NCBI RefSeq assembly: GCF_001039355.2
Contig: NW_019775737.1
Coordinates: 1-45,027, forward strand
Origin: Lingula anatina
Lineage: Eukaryota; Brachiopoda; Lingulata; Lingulida; Lingulidae
Reading direction: 5' to 3'
DNA: 45,027 bases
Shown: in pieces, positions 36,301 to 45,027 of the stretch
Layout: the number at the start of each line of letters is the position of its first letter
Position numbering within the stretch: position 1 is the stretch's first letter
Made by a program: the position numbers and the translations under genes
The notes under the pieces: model-generated
The model's database searches: none
What the model was told of the DNA's origin: nothing
The model's input: only the letters and a program-made list of their open reading frames with translations

Positions 36301-39300
36301 TTAAGATAAAAAAATACATAATTCGTGAAAAATTAAAAACATGAACAGTAATGGTACTTCAGTGTGTGCATCGTTATCATCCTTGTTGTGTTGTATTAAT
36401 TTGAAATTATGTTATCCGGCATAGGTCCCTAAGGGATGATCCTTAAGGGAAATGATCATACTAGTTAATTTAGATTAGAATACATAAGTTGCATAAAACA
36501 TCACAATATCAGCGTGGAACCCGCTAAAGAAGAAGACAAATTAATATACACCAGTAGATCTATGATAAGAAACGTGTGTGTGGGGTCGGAGTTAAACCCC
36601 CCCCCCCCCCCGAAAAAATAAGGCTAACATTTGCAGACGCGTCCCGAAATCCTACTCTTCATGCCAAGTGTCCGTATATAAGCTACTATGGATCAAGCTA
36701 CTATGATCATGTCATAATGACACGATTACGTTTCCATGTGAAACACTAAAAACCACCGCAACCAAATAACAGCCCTTACTTGCGAAATAGACAGCGGCGG
36801 CCACGATACCGCCTATAACAAGCAGAGCTATCAATATGGGTATAACGGCAGAGGGTGAACAGCTCCTCNGTGAAATTTTGATAAACCCTAAAAGCGCATT
36901 ATAACTTTCGTCGAAGAGCCATACTGCTATTTATTAAACTGTTAGTGTATAAGTCTAATGTTTCAATTCAAAAAGTTATGCAATACACGTAACATATTAA
37001 AGAAACTTAACTTCCCATTATGCACCATGGTATTTCCCATTCAAAATGTAAAAAAATGAATCAATAAATAAAAAAGTACGATCTATGTATGTGTTTAATT
37101 ACCAGGCTCCACAAAGTAGGTTACGTTTATACCTCCGGTTGTACCCGTAATGTGTGTTACGTCAACAACCTAACTCAAAACGTTATAGATGGCATTTGAT
37201 GAAAATTTCATAAAATGTCAGAAATGGGTTAACTTCTAAGTGATCTTTTAATTTATTAATTAAAAGTTAATTATCAGTTAATCGTATTCTTTTGTGAAGG
37301 TCTGCGCTCTCATGGAGCTTTTCTGGTTGTACCTGAATCTGTCAACTCTGCAGCTGCTATAGGACCCGCTAAGCTGACTAGCTTGGACGGATGACTCCAC
37401 CTACAAAAGCAACAAAAGCCTGGACTTAGTCTGATCAAGTGTGTTTTCGTTCAATTAAAAGACATATGGTGATTGCAAACGTTGTTTTCATCGCTATTTT
37501 GGAGGGTGGGGTCAGATGTAACTTATACTGTAAAAGTAAACTAATGATTAACTGTTTCTGTCCATTTACCATTTATTGTTAAATTTTTACTTAATTTGGT
37601 ACTTAACTAGGCACAATTTTATAACTCAGACAATGCAGACTTCCAATGCAATCTAGTTAATAATAAGTAGAGAATTGACTGGGACGAAACTAGATGAAAT
37701 CTCAGACAATCAACCATTTTCGAATAATTTCCAAAAATGTTGTTGGTAAAGCCCCCTTTACATTGGAAGGCGTCCTTTCTGCGTCCTTTGTGCGGCCATG
37801 AAACTGGCATCGTTGTGGTCGTAGAAAAGAGGCACAAGCATTGGTTTGGTTTCAGAATGAATGCTCAATGACAGGCCAGTTGTCGGCAAGTAAAGAATTA
37901 TTATTTTTTAATCTCAAACGGGGCCGTGCTACGGGACGCAGAGAGGACGCCGTTTAGTGTAAAGGGGGCTTAACCTACTTACCCCTTTACAAAACTCCGT
38001 CTCAAGTGCTATAAATCGTGCGGATGTCCTATCTACCAGTGCAGTGGAATAATTTTGATTTGATATGGTCATCTGACCGGTAAGAGATATTGGTTGAACT
38101 GAAAGTATAATTTTAATATATAAAATGCATTAAAATAGTACCCTTGACGTCAAAACTAGAACATAATCAGGTTAAATACTTTCTTGAGCACACTTAACCT
38201 GAGAGAAACAAATCTGTACTTACGTAATTTATTTAAAACATTGTGGGTTGTCAGATGACTTTATCTAACTGGTCTATATGACTACTTTTGGGCAATTATC
38301 CAGTCTATTTTTCTCATTAAACGTTAACCAAGTATTAGCCAAAATCAGATTTCACATTGAAGGCAGCAATGTATGCTCATCATTTGTCGTTATGGCAAGT
38401 TGTCAGCATTAATTGTTCAATTTAGTGTGAGAGCACATGTGAAGTCACTAGGAACCACTAAAGCCACTTACCTGACCCTGTGTATGGCATTTCACTTCGC
38501 GCTGAAAATAGAATTTAAGATAAAAATTCCATAATTCGTGAAAAATTAAAAACATGAACAGTAATGGTACTTCAGTGTGTGCATCGTTATCATCCTTTTT
38601 GTGTTGTATTAATTTGAAATTATGTTATCCGGCAGAGGTCCCTAAGGGATGATCCTTAAGGGAAATGATCATACTAGTTAATTTAGATTAGAATACATAA
38701 GTTGCATAAAACATTACAATATCAGCGTGGAACCCGCTAAAGAAGAAGACAAATTAGATCTATGATAAGAAACGTGTGTGTGGGGTCGTAGTTAACCCCC
38801 CCCCCCCCGAAAAAATAAGGCTTACATTTGCAGACGCGTCCCGAAATCCTACTCTTCATGCCAAGTGTCCGTATATAAGCTACTATGGATCAAGCTACTA
38901 TGATCATGTCATAATGACACGATTACGTTTCCATGTGAAACACTAAAAACCACCGCAACCAAATAACAGCCCTTACTTGCGAAATAGACAGCGGCGGCCA
39001 CGATACCGCCTATAACAAGCAGAGCTATCAATATGGGTATAACGGCAGAGGGTGAACAGCTCCTCGTGTCTTTCTTTTTCTTCTGTCCGAACACCTCCTG
39101 GTAGCTGTCAGAGCCGGAGGATGTGGAGAGAGGGGAGCTCTTGCCTTGTTCCGCGAAGTACCCATCTTTCACGGCATAGTATGCGAGGACCGGCTGATGA
39201 CGGTATTCTCCCTGTGGCCCCCTTGCTGTGGGCACCGTGTACCCCCATTCGTCGTACCGCGGGCCTGTAAAGGCGGCGTTGTCTGTCGAGCTGCCCTGAC

Positions 39301-39650
39301 ATTCACCAAAAATAAAAATAAATAAATAAATACTGTTGATTTTTTTTTTGTTTACTGTGAATCCGGTATTAATTAGCATCCTCCCCCATTAATGCACCCT
39401 CTCAAATGTGCATTTATTTATTTATTTATTTTATGGTTATTTATATATTTATGTAGGCCTATTTATTTTTGTTCGGCTGCCACTGGACTGATAAAAGAGA
39501 ATATAAGGAAGCTCGCGTTATTAACAAACAGTAAGTTAGCTCGTTTTAGCAGGAAATTCTGATTACGAATAGCTACACAAATATACCAATGACATTCCTT
39601 ACCTCGTCAACCTCATAAGGCGCTCTTCTTGATCTCTGGTCACGTGGCAT
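32111..39650 (-). CDS. Type II membrane mucin with two SEA domains, partial
   Basis: Exon 1 39603-39650 (start MPRDQRSRRAPYEVDE); exon 2 38977-39295; exon 3 38472-38501; exon 4 37983-38098; exon 5 37333-37400. Exon 6 is not found. Exon 7 33511-34020, exon 8 33001-33104, exon 9 32521-32588, exon 10 32111-32258. Residues 1-98 are cytoplasmic and end in a KKKK run. The helix AVIPILIALLVIGGIVAA (about 99-121) follows, with no signal peptide. SEA 1 (exons 4-5) starts GQMTISNQNYSTALADRTS. The 169-codon Thr/Pro/Ser stalk should carry O-glycans. SEA 2 (exons 8-10) starts VFNNSLTVNSDYTPEL and has NGSLILEY at the usual SEA autoproteolysis position. Exons 5 and 9 are both 68 bp and end in phase 2, showing that the two SEA domains share gene structure. 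The exon 6 expected after exon 5 may lie in the gap at 34586. The gene continues past exon 10 (phase 0). Confidence 0.8.
32709..32783. repeat. (CA)n(GA)n microsatellite
   Basis: Compound dinucleotide run in the mucin gene intron between exons 8 and 9. Confidence 0.95.
33118..33182. repeat. (TA)n microsatellite
   Basis: About 32 TA units 14 bp upstream (in transcript order) of mucin exon 8. Confidence 0.95.
34021..34639. other. Mucin gene intron with assembly gap
   Basis: Contains fragments with AAGATGGCGGC motifs (34498-34535) shared with 16960-17400, and an N at 34586. The missing SEA 1 C-terminal exon would lie between exon 5 and exon 7, and this gap is the best place for it. Confidence 0.5.
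34875..35094. mobile_element. MITE with CTCCACAAA ends
   Basis: The ends GGCTCCACAAAGGAGGTT and (inverted) GACCTCCACAAAAG border AT-rich sequence. The string TTTTGAGTTA near one end matches the MITE at 41064-41270. The other allelic copy is at about 37105-37322. Confidence 0.65.
35532..35756. mobile_element. Short PIF/Harbinger-like MITE next to mucin exon 4
   Basis: 225 bp with ends AGCCCCCTTTACATTGG and AGTGTAAAGGGGGCT (inverted), the same family as 7581-8748. TAA flanks the left side; AAA follows on the right. The allelic copy at 37750-37970 has TAA on both sides. It sits 12 bp past the exon 4 donor. Confidence 0.8.
37750..37970. mobile_element. Short PIF/Harbinger-like MITE, allelic copy
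   Basis: The same insertion as 35532-35756 in the second haplotype copy, with a clean TAA target-site duplication. Confidence 0.8.
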
Positions 39651-41063
39651 TTTGTTTCTATGGAAACTGGGAAAGTATTACCAGTAAGTGTGAAATGTTG
39701 CGAATTTTCCTGACCGACCGTTAGACGTCAAAAAACAGCCATGTTGTATATTTCTCTGTTTTTGAATTAGTATGTCCTCGTCTTAAAAAGGGTTACCTGA
39801 AAAGAAATTACAAACGTGAGCTCATTAAGTCAATAAGTAAGACACGAACAGAGCTTTTTTATAAAGCTGACTTAGCTTCCCAGACTCGTTGCAAAACGAC
39901 CTTTACCAAGATCAAATAAATTTTTTCCTTGTTCATCTGGATTTTCTGTGCATATTTTGTACTCTCTAGCAAAATAGATGAAAAATAAATACATGAAAAA
40001 TAAGTTAGTAAGTCGGCTTATCATTACTATGTATGGCCATTATAAATGTCGTAGATCGAGTCTCGAAAGAAGTACCAAATTGGTGCATTAAATACCACCC
40101 TCATCACACACACGCACACACACACACACACACTTGTAAGAAAAATGCAAAACATATTTGGCAGAGCCCAAGTGGCTCTAACTACTCAACTGCCAGTACA
40201 CATGCTGGTAATGGCTGAAGCACAGTCCCTTTTATATATTGGAATTAAGGCTAAGCAGAGATATTTGGCAAGAGTTATCATATGTACTAGTAGCCTGTAA
40301 CACAAATGTTAAAAAGCAGTGTGATTTCATATAGTATTTTAAGGGGTCCTGATATTAGAGGGTACACCACCAACTACACCACCACCAGAGTGCACTTCCA
40401 CCCAAATGCCACGGTGACACCGTGCGCCAATATCATATGGTCCCCCATTGTGGCTATTATTTGTAAGCTTAGAACTCGCGTACTGTCTACATTCCGAAAG
40501 AGATATCTGATCTCTGAGGTGAACTGGAGATCTTCCACACAACAAGCGGTAGCACTATTGTTCAACAACACTACAGTGATAGGGGGCTATTGTGAGAAAG
40601 CACGTGATGGTTTTGCGTTATTTGCTGAGCGTGCTGTGGACACCACTTCGTATCTTCGTCTGACCAAGCCTGTGTTTTCTTGGTCTGACCTTCACATAGA
40701 CGGTAGTAAACATGTAGGGTAAGGGTTAGGATTAGGATTTTTGACCGCCTGTCTTTTCATATTTTAGAATATGTCCAGTAAGACTGTAAAAAATATGATA
40801 CACTGTGTCAGTCTAGAAAAAGGGTGGAACAGTTCGCGAGATTTTCTGTCTGGATCAGCAGCTTTCCCCTTTCTTTTTTTTTCTTTTTTTTTTCATTTAT
40901 AGTCGGACCAAAGCTGATAGGGGGTAATTAACTAGCGCTTAGCAACTTCAGTAGGTGTGTCAGACATCTAAGCCGCTTAAGCTGAAAGCAATTTAGCGAG
41001 AAACCCTTCGGAGATCGATCTAGGTATGGGAATGGGGTGTAAGTACACTAAATGAGATAACTA
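39651..41063. other. 5' flank of the mucin gene
   Basis: Contains a (CA)n run at about 40107-40133. A plus-strand ORF at 40306-40722 (138 codons) matches no family I know and has no supporting signals. No clear promoter element is visible upstream of 39650; the ATG has A at -3. Confidence 0.4.
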
Positions 41064-41270
41064 GAAAAGCACTCCGAGAGTGCAGACCTCCGCCAATTTT
41101 TTTATTATTATTATTATTATTATTGATTATTAATTGATTTTTGATCCAGATTACCACCAAAAAATTTCATCAAAATCGGTCCATAACTTTTTGAGTTATG
41201 TTGATGACAGACAGACAGACAAACAAACAAACAAACAGGGGTGAAAACAACCTCCTTGGCGCAGGTAACA
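41064..41270. mobile_element. MITE with CCTCCGCCAA ends
   Basis: The left end has AGTGCAGACCTCCGCCAA and the right end AACCTCCTTGGCGCAGGT (inverted). The interior has AAAATCGGTCCATAACTTTT followed by a (GACA)n/(AAAC)n tract. This resembles a repeat family common across marine invertebrates. Confidence 0.65.
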
Positions 41271-42690
41271 ATGGGTTACCGTCGTTCCTAAGATAGCAGT
41301 CGGGTGTAACGCCGACGACCAGTGCCTGATCCACAGAATGAATCACACACACAGTAGTAACAAACTTCTAGGAAGAAATTGAGAAATAAACAAACCTGTC
41401 TATATCGAGTGGTGAAGGGGGGGGGGCTCTCTCTATCACGGTGGCAGATGATATAGGGAGAAATGGAAAAAGCCAAGTGACTTTCTATTTATCTAGAGAC
41501 ATATCCATGAATATCTGTGAAAAATCAATCTGTCGCCTTGGTAGAGGGTAGGGGGATCGATGTTCCAAAAGCGTGTGCATTTTATTTCTGAAAATGCAGT
41601 ACGGGGGGGGGGGCAATCCGCCTTGATGAGCTTCCAGTAATTTCTAAAACTAAAACTCTTATCCGTCCAGTTGCACAATATGTTTGACAGCACTTCTACT
41701 AATTAAACAAACACCCACTTAACCCACGTTAACGACTGCCCAAATATACTAATTATAAGTACTAACACCAGAGGATAGGCCGGCGGGATTAAGCCGGGTA
41801 CATCCTTGAAGTACTCAAATAAGGGAAAAATATGCCCAAACAGACCAAAAATTAGGTAGCATAAATGTTACCCTTTTGATAGATAAAATGCATAAATTGA
41901 CGCTCAAAGGTATGCATTTCATTCAATGCTTGGTAAGTTCCTGGCAGTATATCGTATTCGTGACAAGTTGGGGGGGGGGGGGGGTTATAATTAGTGATGT
42001 GAAAACCTTGAACGTAGTAATTGTTGTAGTTTTGTTAAAGCTGATTTTCAAAACCACAAATACAAGACAAATGGCTATTTAAAATCTTGTAAGTAAAAAA
42101 CTAAGACAGTATTTGTACCTCAGCGTAATTAAAAGCCCCTCACCCCAGTCTTCACATTAAGACTAGTGCCTTAGGATCTTTTACAGAGTTGACAACGTTG
42201 CAGTATTCCAATATACTTGAATAAAAATCGACGAGTATTTTCTTATGTCTTTTCAGCAAACCAGATGACACGTACGCAATAAGAATACACAAAAAAATGC
42301 GCCGAACTGCCTTCCAGACCACATTTTGGGACACTCTTATAGACCACCTTTGGTAAAAAAAAATCAACCTAATTACGATTTGGAATCCCTATTAGCAGCA
42401 ATACTTCGTGTTAATTTGATATCCTCAGCATAAACCTGACGAACTAACACTGGTATGAGAGTCTACAGAAATAGACCATCCGCAATAGAGGTCTACATTC
42501 CCAAGTTAAGTGTATAACGTCCCAATTCTCTCCGTCTTATTGTTTGTGGACAGGTATAACAACTTAAGTAGCAGCGTCCACTGAACGCTTAACAATCTGA
42601 TGATGACCACGTCTTTGAGAAGTTATGCAATAGGCAACAACAGAATCCCCACAGACGCTTGATTCTATTATTGATCACACCTTTAAGCCA
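41271..42690. other. Non-coding stretch
   Basis: Contains several G or C homopolymer runs (about 41417, 41605, 41970) and no exon I can support. Confidence 0.45.
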
Positions 42691-42691
42691 G

Positions 42692-43215
42692 ACGCCACCC
42701 TTGGCTTACCTTAAACCTGGCTGCTGTAAGGTTATAAATGTACATGTATATATGTGACCCACAAGCATGCCTGTATAAATATACGAAATTTCCTTAGGCA
42801 CACTTGTATAATAATTTGTAAGTTTATTTTAGATTTTTTAATGAAACGCCGTGTGGTACACGTACTTTATGATATGAGCACTGTTCTCGTACATGTACAA
42901 AATTTATATACCAAAAGAAAAACTATATATAGTACATCTGTCTCTTTTGCTTATGAGAATTATCAGCTTACCACCCTTGGCTTACCTTAAACCTGGCTGC
43001 TGTAAGGTTATCAATGTACGTGGATATATGTGTGCCTCTAAATACGAACATTTCCTAGGGGACATTGTAGAATTATAAGTGTTTTTTTTTAAAGATTTTA
43101 ATGTCGTGTGGTACACGTACTTTATGATTTAATTACTGCTGACGTACATGTGCAAAATTTATGTACCCAAAAATATAGTGTACCTGTCTCATTTGTTTAT
43201 GAGAATAATCAGCTG
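42692..43215. repeat. Tandem dimer of a unit of about 265 bp
   Basis: Units from about 42698 and 42971 both begin ACCCTTGGCTTACCTTAAAC and end near TTATGAGAA(T/A)(T/A)ATCAGCT. They share GTGTGGTACACGTACTTTAT in the middle. Divergence is substantial, so the duplication is old. No coding content. Confidence 0.8.
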
Positions 43216-43781
43216 CTGCCCCGTATAGAGGGGAGTTCGTGGGGGAGGGCACCCTAGATTACTACTTGATGTACCGGTAGACTCTGTGTGAAAGCTGAAG
43301 TCGGACTAGTCGATTCGGGTTAAATGAGGTCGTAAAAAAGTCCACTAAAAATTTATCCCTCTCACCCCACCCCCCTTTGGAATTACTGGATACAGGTTGG
43401 ACCTGTATACACTTTCAAACTAGAAGCACAGATGTATTAGTCCGCTAATTACAAATGTCGCTATTCTACATAAACTAAGGGTAACAAGGCCACTGCCACT
43501 AAATAACTGTACGATACCAGTAGTTTGGCTTTGTTTGCAAATTCTACCTGAACCTGTAATTAAAACACTTTCACAAAGCAGTGTCCGAGGTTAAAATGAA
43601 CAGGCGCTTTCCATTGCCTTAAAAAGCTAATTATTTTGATGGCTTCGTCTTCTGGAGATATCTATCTATAGTCACCTTACGCTGTCACCTTTAATTTCTG
43701 CAGGTATTAGTGCATTGTAAGTCTCATATTGGTGGGAAACGATCAGACAATTACACCATCACTTACTTGGTCACATGATTT

Positions 43782-43832
<51 letters not shown>

Positions 43833-44981
43833 TTTTTTGTCGTTTAATTCTGAACAGCACTAGCACTTCTGTAATATTTTACCTTACGAATTTATAATAA
43901 AAGAACTACTTTGTCACCACATTTTAATCAATGTGATCATATCAGTATATGAAGTTAATATGCAGTTACTTTACATGTATGCACCATTGATTCTATTTTT
44001 CTTCAAATAACAGTATGAAATTAATATACTGTGTATTAATGTATAATTTAACCAAAAACTGTCGGATTAAGTTATCCCGTAATCTTTGTAGCAAAAGTTC
44101 TGGCTCTATATTACACGTGTATCATGCATGCAGCAACCAATGCACTGGTGAGCCCAATAATAAAAAAGGTCGATATACGGAGAAAGGACAACACCCAAAG
44201 AATGTACATTGTTCAGTACCTTGGTATACTATTGTTGAATTGTGATTGCGAAATCTACATGTCCTGATACTTCGAAGAACCCGTAATTTAATTTAATTTT
44301 GGAATTTAATGGGATTTCCAGGTAAAATTGTTTGCCTGTCTCTAATGTGTTTAACAACCGTAGCCTGTGTCCTGTCCGCCCCTAATTTTAGACGTGTAAT
44401 ATATTGCTTGTTAAATGGAGAAGTGCCAATAATCGGTCGATACTACTGTAGTATTATGATAGCGACAGCACAATACAGGTGAGGAGCTGGTCTGTAATTA
44501 ATGCACACCTTGCTAACTCCCTGAAAATAGCTCCTACTCAAAATTAAAAGGTTCATGGTCTCTCCGTGTCGGATATGAAGAACGGGAAAGATAAAATACA
44601 CTGGACAGTATGCATGATAGCCTACGGAACACCCACATCCCCCCTACCCCGCTTACACTTCTATCTGACTGAAACTGCTATCAATTGTGTTTGGCTGGTT
44701 CATTACGATGTTTAGCAAGTCCAGTCTAAAGTAGCTAACAAAAACTTAAGCAATGGCTTATTCATCGTGCTCAGTTTTTTTGAAACAGCGAGCAATTGCG
44801 TTAAGGCAGAGGATTGCATTCAAGCGGCTCTGTAGCTATGTGACTGCTGTGCGTTCCTCTGTTATACCTGCGTCAAGACAACGCTGATACATGTATTGTC
44901 TCTTCACCGAAATCAACGTTAGCGTTAAATACAGCAATTACACCAATTAAGCAATTAAGTTAACACGTTTTTAACACCTAC
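43216..44981. other. Non-coding stretch
   Basis: Holds a (TTTA)n microsatellite at about 43783-43838 and AT-rich sequence. No exon seen. Confidence 0.45.
43783..43838. repeat. (TTTA)n microsatellite
   Basis: Tetranucleotide run of about 13 units. Confidence 0.95.
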
Positions 44982-45027
44982 CTGTCCAGTTGAGAGTAAG
45001 AGGGTCGGGGTGTCCGGTCGTAGTCAT
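44982..45027 (-). CDS. Possible first coding exon at the window edge
   Basis: The minus strand starts with ATG at the last base of the window and reads MTTTGHPDPLTLNWT, ending at a good donor (CAG|GTAGGTG) in phase 1. No phase-compatible next exon is evident between here and 39650, and mucin exon 2 needs phase 0. It could be the first exon of another gene, or chance. Confidence 0.3.

Larger units (their letters stand above)
34640..36868. repeat. Second copy of the mucin exon 2-5 region (allelic duplicate)
   Basis: Aligns end to end with 36870-39065, with scattered substitutions and small indels. It holds copies of exon 5 (35104-35171), exon 4 (35769-35884), exon 3 (36258-36287) and the 3' part of exon 2 (36780-36868). 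The two copies are separated only by the N at 36869. Exon 2 is cut exactly at that N, so an unmerged second haplotype is more likely than a true duplication. Confidence 0.88.

Noticed and set aside
36780-36868. A second functional transmembrane exon
   Set aside because: It is a truncated copy of mucin exon 2 ending at an N and best explained as the other haplotype.
40306-40722. Gene for a 138-residue protein on the plus strand
   Set aside because: No family resemblance, no splice context and no supporting neighbours; long open frames of this size occur by chance here.
39603-45027. MTTTGHPDPLTLNWT exon as the first exon of the mucin gene
   Set aside because: It ends in phase 1, while mucin exon 2 begins in phase 0 and already has a good ATG exon at 39603-39650.

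Overview
The window is eukaryotic, from an animal with short GT-AG spliced exons, many microsatellites, non-LTR retrotransposons and MITEs. The high allelic polymorphism, the repeat types and the gene families suggest a marine invertebrate such as a lancelet, hemichordate or echinoderm. The sequence alone does not fix the species. All confident genes lie on the minus strand.

Layout from low to high coordinates. (1) 1-3.7 kb is non-coding with one small MITE. (2) 4.56-16.52 kb holds amidase gene A, which I could join across 11 exons into a 521-residue amidase-signature enzyme with an intact Lys-Ser-Ser triad. One intron carries a 3.5-kb LINE with a tRNA-like head, itself split by a MITE. Intron 1 carries a second LINE fragment. 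(3) 18.71-23.35 kb holds amidase gene B, a recent tandem copy of exons 3-11 and the 3' flank. Exons 1-2 are cut off at an assembly join (N at 23653). B preserves the pre-insertion state of two transposon sites seen in A. (4) 23.77-25.09 kb holds four exons of an unrecognised secreted or extracellular glycoprotein built from a repeated Cys-containing module. (5) 25.88-27.84 kb is bounded by 33-bp inverted repeats. (6) 29.92-31.47 kb holds amidase C, a more divergent paralogue with only the last four exons present. (7) 32.11-39.65 kb holds a type II membrane mucin: cytoplasmic tail, one transmembrane helix, a SEA domain, a Thr/Pro-rich stalk and a second SEA domain. (8) 39.65-45.03 kb is mostly non-coding, with a MITE, a tandem dimer and a possible first exon at the window edge.

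There are six single-N positions. Three of them (8486, 27273, 36869) sit between two near-identical copies of the same sequence, as expected if two alleles or overlapping contigs were joined without merging. Order and copy number around the Ns are therefore not reliable. This affects the 5' ends of amidases B and C, the continuity of the mucin gene, and the apparent duplication of its exons 3-5.

The amidases probably act independently as amide hydrolases. The mucin and the module protein look like surface or secreted glycoproteins. Nothing in the sequence shows that the two groups work together.
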